Translations under genes and position numbers: made by a program
DNA from: Agromyces badenianii
GTDB lineage: Bacteria > Actinomycetota > Actinomycetes > Actinomycetales > Microbacteriaceae
Reading direction: 5' to 3'
NCBI RefSeq assembly: GCF_003070885.1
Contig: NZ_CP028913.1
Coordinates: 2,046,001 to 2,110,000 of the forward strand
Length of the DNA stretch: 64,000 nt
The notes under the pieces: model-generated
What the model was told of the DNA's origin: nothing
What the model saw: the letters and a program-made list of their open reading frames with translations, nothing else
Databases searched by the model: none
Part shown: one piece after another, positions 36,314 through 45,105 of the stretch
How the letters are laid out: each line of letters opens with the position of its first letter
How positions within the stretch are numbered: the stretch's first letter is position 1

Positions 36314-37654
36314 TCACACGATAGCGCGGAGCCGGGCGACGGCTTCGATGTGGTGCGTATTGGGAAACATGTCGAACGCGCGAAGCTCGTCGAGTTCGTA
36401 CCCGCGCTCGCGGAAGAGGCCGACATCGCGGGCGAATGCGACCGGGTCGCAGGCGACGTAGACGAGCTGGCGCGGGCGGAGCGCGGCGAGTCGTTCCACG
36501 ACCGCGCGACCGGCCCCGGCGCGCGGCGGGTCGAGCACGAAGGTCGCGTCGCGCAAGCGCGCTCGCTCGGCCGCGCCCGCCCCGGCGGCGAGTTCGTCGA
36601 GGTACCGGTCGACGCGGGCGGTCACCGCGCGGGCGCCGATCCATTCCGAGAGGTTCGCCCCGGCGTGCTCGGTGGCGCGCGCGTCGGACTCGACGGTCGT
36701 GATGCGCAGCGTCTCGCCGAACCGATCGCCGACGGCCGCGGCGAGCAGGCCGACACCGCCGTAGAGGTCGTGATTGGCGGCGCGCGGGTCGAAGAGCTCG
36801 CCGTCGATGAGGTCCTGCACGGCTCGCGTGAGCGTCGCCGCGGCACCGCGGTGCACCTGCCAGAAGCCGTCGCGATCGAGCCGGAAGGTGCGCTCGCCGA
36901 CTCGCTCCTCGATGGTCGCGCGCGCGCCGTTCGGCCGTCGATCGCCCTCGACCACGACGACCGCCGGGTCTCCAGCGCTCGGGGCGACGAGGTCGATCGC
37001 ACTCGCACCGGCGAACCGCTCGTCGAGCGGCGCGAGCGCCTCGAGTTCGGGCGCGGCGAGGGGCAGGGACGCCACGGGCACGATCGTGTGGCTCCGGGCC
37101 GCGTACGGCCCGACACGGCCGTCCGCGTCGACGTGCAGGCGCATCCGCGTGCGCCAACCGGTCCCGTCGTCGAGCGAGACGCCCGGAGCGAAGCCCGACT
37201 CGACCGGCTCGACGTGCACGTCTGCTTCGAGGCCGGCCATGCGGGAGAGGGCTTCGCGCAGCACCTCCCCCTTCAGGGCCCGCTGTCGCGGCATCCGGAT
37301 GTGGCCGAACTCGGCCCCGCCCGCTCGAAGCTCGGGCGCACGGTCGACGGATGCCTCGGCCCACACGTGCTCGCGGCGATCCGGCGAGGCGTCGAGCACC
37401 GCCACCGTCTCGGCTCGCCAGAATCGTTCACGACCCTGGTCGCTGACCCGCGCCGCGACCCGCTCGCCCGGGATCGCGTCGGCGACGAACACCACGCGCC
37501 CCTCGTGGTGCGCGACGAACACGCCGCCGTGCGCGACCCGTTCGATCTCGAGCTCGATCACCGGCCCGTCGGTGGCGGGCGCTTCGGGGGCCGGGCGAGG
37601 CGACCGCGACGGCCTCCGCACGCGGGGACGACGTTGGCGTCGGTTCTCAGGCAT
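36314..37654 (-). CDS. Class I SAM-dependent RNA (uracil-5-) methyltransferase, TrmA/RlmD family
   Basis: A 446-residue protein: basic disordered N-terminus, a TRAM-like beta domain (about 30-90), and a C-terminal methyltransferase with HDLYGGVGLLAAAV (SAM), VLDPPRAGAGRAVVERL, VYVACDPVAFARDV with the catalytic cysteine, and MFPNTHHIEAVARL. It methylates C5 of a uridine in rRNA or tRNA. It lacks the four-Cys iron-sulfur motif of RlmD. ATG 37654 is used; upstream frame is promoter region shared with divergent maf. The exact uridine is unknown. Confidence 0.9.
   Translation of the reverse strand: MPENRRQRRPRVRRPSRSPRPAPEAPATDGPVIELEIERVAHGGVFVAHHEGRVVFVADAIPGERVAARVSDQGRERFWRAETVAVLDASPDRREHVWAEASVDRAPELRAGGAEFGHIRMPRQRALKGEVLREALSRMAGLEADVHVEPVESGFAPGVSLDDGTGWRTRMRLHVDADGRVGPYAARSHTIVPVASLPLAAPELEALAPLDERFAGASAIDLVAPSAGDPAVVVVEGDRRPNGARATIEERVGERTFRLDRDGFWQVHRGAAATLTRAVQDLIDGELFDPRAANHDLYGGVGLLAAAVGDRFGETLRITTVESDARATEHAGANLSEWIGARAVTARVDRYLDELAAGAGAAERARLRDATFVLDPPRAGAGRAVVERLAALRPRQLVYVACDPVAFARDVGLFRERGYELDELRAFDMFPNTHHIEAVARLRAIV
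36318..36323 (-). promoter_or_regulatory. -10 box TATCGT of the two-component operon
   Basis: TATCGT on the minus strand, 6 nt before GTG 36311, overlapping the last codons of the upstream methyltransferase gene. Confidence 0.4.
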
Positions 37655-37701
37655 GCAACGAGCATTCCACAGCGCCGCCCACCCCACGGCAGGATGGACC
37701 C

Positions 37702-38352
37702 ATGCGCCTCTATCTCGCCTCGACGTCGCCCGCCAGGCTGCAGACGCTCCGCGCTGCAGGCATCGAGCCCATCGCAGCGCCGCCCGGTGTCGACGAGGAG
37801 GCGGTCGTCGCCGCCCGTGAGGCCGAATCCGGGCCGCTCCCCGCGCGCGAGATGGTGCAGCTCCTGGCGCAGGCGAAGGCCGAGGCGCTCGTCGGCACCG
37901 AACCCGGCGGCGCTCCGATCGACGGCCTCATCCTCGGCGGGGACTCCGCGTTCCTCACCGGCGGCGCGATCCACGGCAAGCCGCACCTGCCGCATGTGGC
38001 GAAGCAGCGCTGGCTCGCGCAGAACGGCGGGCACGGCGAACTCTGGTCGGGTCACTGGCTGATCGATCATCGAGGCGGCCGCGTGAACGCAGCCGTCGGC
38101 CGGGCGGATGTCGCGACCGTGCGCTTCGCCGCGCTCGACGACGCCGAAATCGACGCCTACATCGCCTCGGGCGAGCCCCTGCTCGTCGCCGGAGCGTTCA
38201 CGATCGACAGCCTCGGCGGACCGTTCATCCGGCGCGTCGAGGGCGACCCGTCGACCGTCGTCGGGCTCTCGCTCTCCACGCTGCGCGACCTCGTGCGGGA
38301 GCTCGGCGTTGCCTGGCCCTCGCTCTGGAACCGGGTGCCCACCGCCGGGTGA
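37702..38352 (+). CDS. maf: Maf-family nucleoside triphosphate pyrophosphatase
   Basis: A 216-residue protein with the N-terminal [17 protein letters not shown] signature and [24 protein letters not shown], the actinobacterial form of the Maf catalytic block. Maf proteins hydrolyse non-canonical NTPs (dTTP/UTP type) and are linked to cell-division control. The C-terminal [15 protein letters not shown] block is also typical. A CAGGAT sequence 6 nt before the ATG is a weak leaderless -10. maf sits near accA3 in mycobacteria too. Confidence 0.9.
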   Translation: MRLYLASTSPARLQTLRAAGIEPIAAPPGVDEEAVVAAREAESGPLPAREMVQLLAQAKAEALVGTEPGGAPIDGLILGGDSAFLTGGAIHGKPHLPHVAKQRWLAQNGGHGELWSGHWLIDHRGGRVNAAVGRADVATVRFAALDDAEIDAYIASGEPLLVAGAFTIDSLGGPFIRRVEGDPSTVVGLSLSTLRDLVRELGVAWPSLWNRVPTAG

Positions 38353-38448
38353 CACGCACCGCGAGAACGCCGCCCCGCCCGACCGCATCCCGCCGCACGC
38401 ATCCGACCCCGGCGCCCGGCGATTGTCGACGCCCGCAAGAGACATCCG

Positions 38449-38475
38449 CTCTTTTTGTGGAAGGCGTCCAAAGAG
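38449..38475 (+). promoter_or_regulatory. Candidate operator upstream of accA3
   Basis: An inverted repeat with 6-bp perfect arms CTCTTT / AAAGAG lies where the -35 region of the accA3 promoter should be. A lipid-responsive repressor site is possible but unproven. Confidence 0.3.
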
Positions 38476-38492
38476 CCCGACGCCCCGAGCAA

Positions 38493-38498
38493 TAGGCT
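38493..38498 (+). promoter_or_regulatory. -10 box TAGGCT, leaderless start of accA3
   Basis: TAGGCT is 8 nt before the ATG at 38507. Confidence 0.5.
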
Positions 38499-38506
38499 TG
38501 AGCATT

Positions 38507-40285
38507 ATGCCGCGTATCACCAGGGTCCTCATCGCCAACCGTGGCGAGATCGCCGTCCGCGTCATCCGGGCCGCCCGTGACGCCGGCCTCGGCTCCGTCG
38601 CCGTCTACGCCGACCAAGACCGCGACGCGCGGCACGTCAAGCTCGCCGACGAGGCCTACGCCCTCGACGGCACCACGAGCGCAGACACGTACCTCGTGAT
38701 CGACAAGATCCTCTCGGTGGCCCGCCGCTCGGGCGCCGACGCGGTGCACCCCGGCTACGGCTTCCTCGCAGAGAACCCCGACTTCGCCCGCGCCGTCATC
38801 GACGCCGGCATCGTCTGGATCGGGCCGTCGCCCGAGGCCATCGAACGACTCGGCGACAAGGTCTCCGCGCGCCACGTCGCCGAGAAGGTCGGCGCTCCGC
38901 TCGCGCCCGGCACCCTCAACCCGGTCGCGGATGCCTCCGAGGTGCTCGATTTCGTCGACGTGCACGGCCTGCCCGTGGCGATCAAGGCCGCCTTCGGCGG
39001 TGGCGGCCGAGGCCTGAAGGTCGCCCGCACCCGCGAGGAGGTGCCCGAGCTCTTCGAGTCGGCCACTCGCGAGGCCGTCGCGGCGTTCGGCCGCGGCGAG
39101 TGCTTCGTCGAGAAGTACCTCGACCGGCCCCGTCACGTCGAGACCCAATGCCTCGCCGACGCGCACGGCAACGTCGTCGTCGTCTCGACCCGCGACTGCT
39201 CGCTGCAGCGTCGACACCAGAAACTCGTCGAAGAGGCCCCGGCGCCGTTCCTCACCGAAGAGCAGACCGCGCTCCTCTACGAGTCCTCGAAGGCGATCCT
39301 GCGCGAGGTCGGCTACGTGGGCGCCGGCACGTGCGAATTCCTGATCGGCCAAGACGGCACGGTCTCGTTCCTCGAGGTGAACACCCGTCTCCAGGTCGAG
39401 CACCCGGTTTCCGAAGAGGTCACCGGCATCGATCTCGTGCGCGAGCAGTTCCGCCTCGCCGAGGGCGGCGTGCTCGACGCCGTCGACCCCGTCACCATCG
39501 GCCACTCGATCGAGTTCCGGATCAACGGCGAGGACCCGGGTCGGGGCTTCCTGCCCGCGCCCGGACCGGTGCACCAGCTGCGGTTCCCCGGCGGCCCCGG
39601 CGTCCGCATCGACTCCGGCGTCACCTCGGGCGACGAGATCTCGGGCGCGTTCGACTCGCTGCTCGCCAAGCTCATCGTCACGGGCCGCGACCGCAAGGAC
39701 GCGCTCGAGCGCGCTCGACGTGCGCTCGACGAGTTCGAGGTCACCGGGCTCCCCACCGTGCTGCCCTTCCACCGCGACATCGTCACAAATCCGGCCTTCG
39801 CGCCCGAGGGCGACGAGCCGTTCTCGATCTACACGCGCTGGATCGAGACCGAGTACGACAACCGTCTCGAGCCCTGGTCGGGCGAGCTCGCCACGACGAC
39901 GGGCGCCGACGCACGCACGAGCGTGGTCGTCGAGGTCGCAGGTCGCCGGGTCGAGGTGACCCTGCCGAAGCGGCTCGCAGGCGGGTCATCCGCTGCCCGA
40001 AGCGCTGGAGCCGCACCGCGGCGCCGCGCAACCGGGCACTCGGTCGACACCGCGACCGGCGACGCCGTCAAGGCACCGATGCAGGCGACGATCGTGAAGG
40101 TCGCGGTCGCCGAGGGCGATCACGTCGTCAAGGGCGATCTGGTGCTGGTGCTCGAGGCGATGAAGATGGAACAGCCGATCCTGGCCCACAAAGACGGTGT
40201 CATCGGCACCGTGAACGCCGAGGCCGGCGCGACCGTCTCGAGCGGGCACCTGCTCCTCGCCATCACCGACGCACCCGCGGCCTGA
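38507..40285 (+). CDS. accA3: Acyl-CoA carboxylase alpha subunit (biotin carboxylase and biotin carrier)
   Basis: A 592-residue fusion. The first 450 residues are biotin carboxylase: [38 protein letters not shown] (ATP-grasp loop), and [16 protein letters not shown]. After a poorly conserved linker comes the biotinyl domain, [12 protein letters not shown]...[10 protein letters not shown], with biotinylated Lys553. It supplies carboxybiotin to AccD and is biotinylated by BirA, both encoded upstream. Upstream in-frame codons back to 38108 are antisense noise. Confidence 0.97.
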   Translation: MPRITRVLIANRGEIAVRVIRAARDAGLGSVAVYADQDRDARHVKLADEAYALDGTTSADTYLVIDKILSVARRSGADAVHPGYGFLAENPDFARAVIDAGIVWIGPSPEAIERLGDKVSARHVAEKVGAPLAPGTLNPVADASEVLDFVDVHGLPVAIKAAFGGGGRGLKVARTREEVPELFESATREAVAAFGRGECFVEKYLDRPRHVETQCLADAHGNVVVVSTRDCSLQRRHQKLVEEAPAPFLTEEQTALLYESSKAILREVGYVGAGTCEFLIGQDGTVSFLEVNTRLQVEHPVSEEVTGIDLVREQFRLAEGGVLDAVDPVTIGHSIEFRINGEDPGRGFLPAPGPVHQLRFPGGPGVRIDSGVTSGDEISGAFDSLLAKLIVTGRDRKDALERARRALDEFEVTGLPTVLPFHRDIVTNPAFAPEGDEPFSIYTRWIETEYDNRLEPWSGELATTTGADARTSVVVEVAGRRVEVTLPKRLAGGSSAARSAGAAPRRRATGHSVDTATGDAVKAPMQATIVKVAVAEGDHVVKGDLVLVLEAMKMEQPILAHKDGVIGTVNAEAGATVSSGHLLLAITDAPAA

Positions 40286-40286
40286 G

Positions 40287-40310
40287 CTCTCGGCAGACCC
40301 TCGCCGAGAG
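40287..40310. terminator. Bidirectional terminator between accA3 and the lipoprotein gene
   Basis: Perfect 8-bp arms CTCTCGGC / GCCGAGAG with an 8-nt loop in the 35-bp gap between two convergent stop codons. Confidence 0.6.
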
Positions 40311-40320
40311 TCGGGCGGGA

Positions 40321-41076
40321 TCAGACGTGCCCGATCCCGAAGTTCCACGGCGCGAAGATCACGCTCGTGACCGTCGGGTTGGCCGAACCAGCCCACTGGT
40401 TGACCGAAACGGCATTCGCGTTCGCGTACTTCCAGTACGTGTCCGTCCACGAGTCGTACAAGCGCTCTCCGATGACCGGCCCGGTCTCGGCGGGGAACTC
40501 GTCATACCCGTTTCCGTGCCACTGCTCCCCGAGCTCGTCAGCGAACGCACGCAGATCGTCGCCGGGTCGGAAGTCCTGCACGGTCGAGACGTGGATGCCG
40601 TTGCCGACGATCGGATGCGTGAACCGAACACTCACATTCATGTCGGCTGAGATCCCGCCGGGCTCGTGGTCGTCGATGATCTCCGCTCCCGGCCACGCGT
40701 AGCGAGTCGTCGGAAACCACTCGTGGCCGCCGGGGTACTCCGCGATGTCGGGGGGTCCGCCGAGTACCTCGGACAAGGTGTCGACGAAGACGTTCGCCTC
40801 TGCGTCGTAGGACAGCTCGGCGACGACGAAGCCCGTGCTGTTGACGAGTTCGAGGTGTTCGGGTCGCACGGTGATGTGGACGACCACCGCATCGACCGCT
40901 GGTTCGGGGTCTCCAACGGGCGCGGCCGTCGGTGAGGGAGTCGCAGGTGCGGCCGAGGGAGTGGGCGCGGTCGTCACGGGAGGCGGTGGTGTGAGGTCGG
41001 GTGGCGACACCACACAGCCTGTCAGCACGCTCGCAGCGATCAGAATCGTCACCACACGCACTACGCGACCGGTCAC
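40321..41076 (-). CDS. Putative secreted lipoprotein, function unknown
   Basis: GTG 41076 has GGAGG 5 nt upstream, giving 251 residues. A lipoprotein signal peptide ends in the lipobox LTGC (about residues 18-21), then a Pro/Thr/Ala-rich linker of 40 residues and a folded domain with many aromatic residues (HEWFPTTRYAW, YDSWTDTYWKYANA, FAPWNFGIGH). No enzyme motif is recognised. An ATG at 41088 overlaps the ribosome site and is less likely. It follows the permease gene on the same strand with a 111-bp gap. Confidence 0.65.
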   Translation of the reverse strand: MTGRVVRVVTILIAASVLTGCVVSPPDLTPPPPVTTAPTPSAAPATPSPTAAPVGDPEPAVDAVVVHITVRPEHLELVNSTGFVVAELSYDAEANVFVDTLSEVLGGPPDIAEYPGGHEWFPTTRYAWPGAEIIDDHEPGGISADMNVSVRFTHPIVGNGIHVSTVQDFRPGDDLRAFADELGEQWHGNGYDEFPAETGPVIGERLYDSWTDTYWKYANANAVSVNQWAGSANPTVTSVIFAPWNFGIGHV

Positions 41077-41187
41077 GGTTGCCTCCATCTCCCCGGAGAT
41101 TGCGGGTGCAACGACGCTAGTGCATCGGCGAGACCCGGAGAATCGTATCCGGATTGCGATTTGATCACGAGCGGCCGGACGATCGAA

Positions 41188-42705
41188 TCAGGCGGGCGGC
41201 TCCGCGCCCTGCGGGGTCGGCAGTTCGACCTCGCTGACCCCCTGCTCGTGGCCGAGGCGCGAGCGGCGCCGGCCGTAGAGCAGGTAGATCACCACGCCGA
41301 TCGCGAGCCAGGCGAGGAAGCGCACCCAGGTGAGCGTCGTCAGGTTGAACATGAGCCAGAGGCAGAGCACGGCTGAGAGGATCGGCAGCACGGGCAACCA
41401 CGGCACCCGGAACCCCCGCGGCAGGTCGGGGCGGGTGCGCCGCAGGATGACGACGCCGACGCTCACGAGCACGAAGGCCGAGAGCGTGCCGATGTTGATC
41501 ATCTCCTCGAGCAGGCCGACGTCGGTGAAGGCCGCGACGAACGCCACGACCGTGCCGCCGATGATCTGGATGCGCGCAGGGGTCTTCGTGCGCTCCGTCG
41601 TCTTCGACAGCCACCGGGGCAGCAACCCGTCGCGACTGAGCGCGAACACGATGCGCGACAGGCCGAGGAGGAGGATCATGATCACGGTCGTGAGGCCGGC
41701 GAGCGCACCCAGCGAGATCACCGCGGAAGCCCAGTCCTGGCCGACGAGACGGAACGCGGTGGCGAGTGACGGAGTCTCCTCCTCGGCGAGCTCGCGGTAC
41801 GAGACCATGCCCGTCATGACGATCGACACGAGCACGTAGAGCAGCGTCACGATGCCGAGACCGAGGAAGATGCCGCGCGGCAGCCGCTTCTGCGGCTCGC
41901 GCACCTCTTCGGCACTCGTCGCGACGACATCGAACCCGATGAACGCGAAGAACACGAGCGCGGCAGCCGAGAGCATGCCGAAGATGCCGTACTGCGCCGG
42001 TGCAGCCCCGGTCAGCCACGAGAATAGCGACTGCGTCCAGGCATCGGTGGCACCGCCCTCGGTGGGCACCGCCTCAGGGATGAACGGCGTGTAGTTGGCG
42101 GCCTGCACGAAGAAGAAGCCCACGACGATCACGAAGACCACGATCAGCACCTTGATGATGGTGAACACCGCCCCGACCCTGGCGGTGAGCTTCGTACCGG
42201 CGACGAGCAGGGCCGTGAAGACCGCGACGATGAGGAACGCCGGCCAGCTCACCTCGAGGCCGCCGATCTGGAACGTCGCCGGAAACGGCAGTCCGAACGC
42301 GAGCAGTGCCTCGCCGAGGTAGACGCCCCAGTACTTCGCGAGCACGGCGGCGGCGGTGAACATCTCGAGGATGAGGTCCCAGCCGATGATCCAGGCGAGC
42401 AGTTCGCCCATGGTCGCGTACGTGAAGGTGTAGGCGCTGCCCGCCACCGGCACGGTCGAGGCGAACTCGGCGTAACACATGATCGCGAGGCCGCACGTGA
42501 CCGCGGCGAGCACGAAGGAGAGGATCACGCTCGGGCCGGCGAAGTTCGCGGCAGCCTGCGCGCCGACCGAGAAGATGCCCGCGCCGACCGCGACGGCGAT
42601 GCCCATGAGTGCGAGGTCCCAGGTTCCGAGCGATCGCTTGAGGCTTCGCTCCTCATCGTGCGAATCGGCGATCGACGCCTCGACGGATTTCACTCGCAGG
42701 TTCAT
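41188..42705 (-). CDS. APC-family amino acid permease
   Basis: A 505-residue transporter with 12-13 hydrophobic helices. The first has the GIAVAVGAGIFSVGAQAA substrate loop of APC amino-acid transporters, and MCYAEFASTVPVAGSAYTF is typical of the CAT/YfnA group. AFIGFDVVATSAEEVREPQKRLPRGI is the central signature. It probably imports a cationic or neutral amino acid by proton symport. GGGGGG lies just upstream of ATG 42705. The long open frame further upstream (to 44325) is the antisense of lpdA, not a fusion. Confidence 0.9.
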   Translation of the reverse strand: MNLRVKSVEASIADSHDEERSLKRSLGTWDLALMGIAVAVGAGIFSVGAQAAANFAGPSVILSFVLAAVTCGLAIMCYAEFASTVPVAGSAYTFTYATMGELLAWIIGWDLILEMFTAAAVLAKYWGVYLGEALLAFGLPFPATFQIGGLEVSWPAFLIVAVFTALLVAGTKLTARVGAVFTIIKVLIVVFVIVVGFFFVQAANYTPFIPEAVPTEGGATDAWTQSLFSWLTGAAPAQYGIFGMLSAAALVFFAFIGFDVVATSAEEVREPQKRLPRGIFLGLGIVTLLYVLVSIVMTGMVSYRELAEEETPSLATAFRLVGQDWASAVISLGALAGLTTVIMILLLGLSRIVFALSRDGLLPRWLSKTTERTKTPARIQIIGGTVVAFVAAFTDVGLLEEMINIGTLSAFVLVSVGVVILRRTRPDLPRGFRVPWLPVLPILSAVLCLWLMFNLTTLTWVRFLAWLAIGVVIYLLYGRRRSRLGHEQGVSEVELPTPQGAEPPA

Positions 42706-42752
42706 CGTTCCCCCCAGTGGTCGGCGCCGCCCCGCGCGGTGCCGAGTTCCCC

Positions 42753-44189
42753 TCAGCGTACGATGTGCATCGCGCGCGCCGCATCCGTCAGCGAACCGCT
42801 CAGCGACGGGTAGACCGGAAACGCCTCCGCGAACTGGTCGACCGTGAGCCGGTGCTCGACGGCGAGCGTCATCGGGAAGACGAGCTCCGACGCCTTGGGC
42901 GCGACGATGACGCCACCGATGATCGCGCCCGATCCGCTCGACGCGAACAGCTTCACGAAGCCGTCGCGGATGCCCATCATCTTCGCGCGCGGGTTCGAGG
43001 CGAGCGGCAGCTTGTAGACGACGCCGGGCACGACCCCCTCCTCGATCTCCTTCTCGGTCCAACCGACCGTGGCGATCTCGGGCTGGGTGAAGATGTTCGA
43101 GGTGATGTTGCGCAGCTCGGGCGGGTTCACGATGTCGCCCATGGCGTGGAACACCGCCGTGCGCCCCTGCATCGAGGCGACCGAGGCGAGCGGCAGGAAG
43201 GTGGTGCAGTCGCCCGCCGCGTAGATGTTCGGCATCGAGGTTCGCGCGACCCGATTGACCCGGATGTGGCCGCTCTCGGCGAGCTGCACGCCGGCCTCTT
43301 CGAGACCGAGGTCGACGGTGTTCGGCACCGAGCCGACCGCCATCAGGCAGTGGCTGCCGCGCACCTCGCGCCCGTCGGTGAGCGTCGCCACGACGGTGTC
43401 GCCGTCGCGCACGACCGACTCGGCGCGCGACTTGTTCATGACTTTCATGCCGTTGCGCTTGAAGACCTTCTCGATGACGGATGCCGCGTCGGCGTCTTCG
43501 CCCGGCAGCACCTGGTCGCGGCTCGAGATGAGGGTGACCTTCGCACCGAGCGCCCGGTACGCGGAGGCGAACTCGGCGCCCGTGACGCCGGACCCGACGA
43601 CGATGAGATGCTCGGGAACCTGTTGCAGGTGGTAGAGCTGCGTCCACGTCAGGATGCGCTCGCCGTCGGGCACCGCCGACGGCAGCACTCGGGGCGATGC
43701 GCCGACCGAGATGACGAGCGTGTCGGCCTCGATGCGGTCGAAATCGGTGCCGCCCTTCGCCGTCGAGACGATGATGGCGTTCGGCCCGTCGAGGCGCCCC
43801 TCGCCCTGCACGAGGTGCACGCCGGCCTCGATGAGGTTGCCGCGCATGTCTTCCGACTGTTGGGCCGCGAGGCCGAGGAGCCGCTTGTTGACGGCGGCGA
43901 GGTTGATCGCCACATCGGGCTTCACCGGCTTGTCGGCCGAGCCCTTGGCGTAGAACTGCACGCCGAGGTCGGCGGCCTCTTTGACGGCGTTGGACGCCTC
44001 GGCGGTCGCGATGAGCGACTTCGAGGGCACGACGTCGGTCAGCACGGCGGAACCGCCGACCCCCGCCCGCTCGATGAGGGTGACCTCGGCACCGAGCTGT
44101 GCGCCGGCGAGCGCCGCCTCGTACCCTCCGGGTCCTCCTCCGAGGACGGCAATGCGTTGCGTGCGCTCGAACTCGTAGGCCATGCTCAT
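42753..44189 (-). CDS. lpdA: LpdA-like FAD pyridine nucleotide oxidoreductase lacking the redox disulfide
   Basis: A 478-residue flavoprotein with FAD motif IAVLGGGPGGYEAALAGAQLG, NAD motif LIVVGSGVTGAEFASAY, and NIYAAGDCT. The active-site block reads GVGGSAVLTDVVPSKSLIA where dihydrolipoamide dehydrogenases have GGTCLNVGCIPSK, so both redox cysteines are missing. It is therefore not a classical lipoamide dehydrogenase. The relative in M. tuberculosis (Rv3303c) is described as an NAD(P)H:quinone reductase. It is divergent from punA, with a 21-bp palindrome between them. Confidence 0.88.
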   Translation of the reverse strand: MSMAYEFERTQRIAVLGGGPGGYEAALAGAQLGAEVTLIERAGVGGSAVLTDVVPSKSLIATAEASNAVKEAADLGVQFYAKGSADKPVKPDVAINLAAVNKRLLGLAAQQSEDMRGNLIEAGVHLVQGEGRLDGPNAIIVSTAKGGTDFDRIEADTLVISVGASPRVLPSAVPDGERILTWTQLYHLQQVPEHLIVVGSGVTGAEFASAYRALGAKVTLISSRDQVLPGEDADAASVIEKVFKRNGMKVMNKSRAESVVRDGDTVVATLTDGREVRGSHCLMAVGSVPNTVDLGLEEAGVQLAESGHIRVNRVARTSMPNIYAAGDCTTFLPLASVASMQGRTAVFHAMGDIVNPPELRNITSNIFTQPEIATVGWTEKEIEEGVVPGVVYKLPLASNPRAKMMGIRDGFVKLFASSGSGAIIGGVIVAPKASELVFPMTLAVEHRLTVDQFAEAFPVYPSLSGSLTDAARAMHIVR

Positions 44190-44199
44190 ATTCTGTCAG

Positions 44200-44220
44200 T
44201 TGCTGGCCGCCGGCCAGCAA
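44200..44220. promoter_or_regulatory. Perfect 21-bp palindrome between lpdA and punA
   Basis: TTGCTGGCCG-C-CGGCCAGCAA starts 11 bp upstream of the lpdA start codon and lies 36 bp before the punA -10 box. Its position suggests an operator, mainly for lpdA. The cognate regulator is unknown. Confidence 0.45.
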
Positions 44221-44255
44221 ACGAGCAGGAGCGTGCTGCGACATCCGCTGCTGGT

Positions 44256-44261
44256 TAGAGT
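44256..44261 (+). promoter_or_regulatory. -10 box TAGAGT, leaderless start of punA
   Basis: TAGAGT is 6 nt before the punA ATG. Confidence 0.5.
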
Positions 44262-44267
44262 GGAACG

Positions 44268-45095
44268 ATGCACGCTGCAAACCCGCTCGACGACCCCACC
44301 GCCGACCCATTCGCCATCGCCGCACTCGCGGCTGAGCGCATCGCCGAGATCACCGGGGTCGAGCGTCACGACATCGCCCTCACCCTCGGCAGCGGCTGGA
44401 GCCGCGCCGCCGAGCTCATCGGCGAGACGACGCACACCATCGCCGCGACCGACGTGCCCGGGTTCTCGAAGCCCGCCCTCGAGGGCCATGTCGGCACGCT
44501 GCGCTCGGTGCTGCTGCCGAGCGGCAAGCGCGCCCTCGTCATCGGCGCCCGCACCCACTACTACGAAGACCACGGCGTGCGCCGTGTCGTGCACTCCGTG
44601 CGCACCGCGGCCGCGACGGGCGCCAGCACGATGATCCTCACGAACGGTGCCGGCGGCATCAAGGAGCACTGGACGCCCGGCACCCCGGTGCTGATCAGCG
44701 ACCACATCAACCTCACCGCCGATTCACCCCTCGAGGGCGCGACGTTCATCGACCTGACCGACCTGTACTCCAAGCGGCTCCGCGAGCTGGCACGCAGCAT
44801 CGCGCCCGAGCTCGACGAGGGCGTGTACTGCCAGTTCCGCGGCCCCCACTACGAGACGCCCGCCGAAGTGCAGATGGCGAAGATCATCGGCGGCCACATC
44901 GTCGGCATGTCGACGGCCCTCGAGGCCATCGCGGCGCGCCAGGCGGGCATGGAGGTGCTCGGCATGTCGCTCATCACGAACCTCGCCGCCGGCATCCAGA
45001 AGTCGCCGCTGAGCCACGAAGAGGTCATCGAGGCCGGCCGCGCGGCCGAGCCGGTGATCTCCAGCCTGCTCGCCAAGATCGTCGCCGAGCTCTGA
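44268..45095 (+). CDS. punA: Purine nucleoside phosphorylase
   Basis: Phosphorolysis of (deoxy)inosine and guanosine to base and (deoxy)ribose-1-phosphate. The 275-residue trimeric-class enzyme shows LTLGSGWS (phosphate), GHVGTLRSVLL, ARTHYYED, LTNGAGGIKEHW, FRGPHYETPAEVQM and VGMSTALEAIAA with the base-binding residues. It is followed 10 bp later by a phosphosugar mutase that can process its product; the same pair exists in mycobacteria. Confidence 0.95.
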   Translation: MHAANPLDDPTADPFAIAALAAERIAEITGVERHDIALTLGSGWSRAAELIGETTHTIAATDVPGFSKPALEGHVGTLRSVLLPSGKRALVIGARTHYYEDHGVRRVVHSVRTAAATGASTMILTNGAGGIKEHWTPGTPVLISDHINLTADSPLEGATFIDLTDLYSKRLRELARSIAPELDEGVYCQFRGPHYETPAEVQMAKIIGGHIVGMSTALEAIAARQAGMEVLGMSLITNLAAGIQKSPLSHEEVIEAGRAAEPVISSLLAKIVAEL

Positions 45096-45105
45096 GGTGG
45101 AGCGG

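Noticed and set aside
35604-37364. 586-codon minus-strand frame ahead of the response regulator
   Set aside because: Only the C-terminal 235 codons are a receiver-HTH protein; the upstream part shares bases with the RNA methyltransferase in another frame.
41188-44325. A 1045-codon open frame that looks like a giant fusion protein
   Set aside because: Only the last 505 codons resemble an APC permease. The rest runs antisense to lpdA and is arginine-rich noise typical of high-GC shadow frames.
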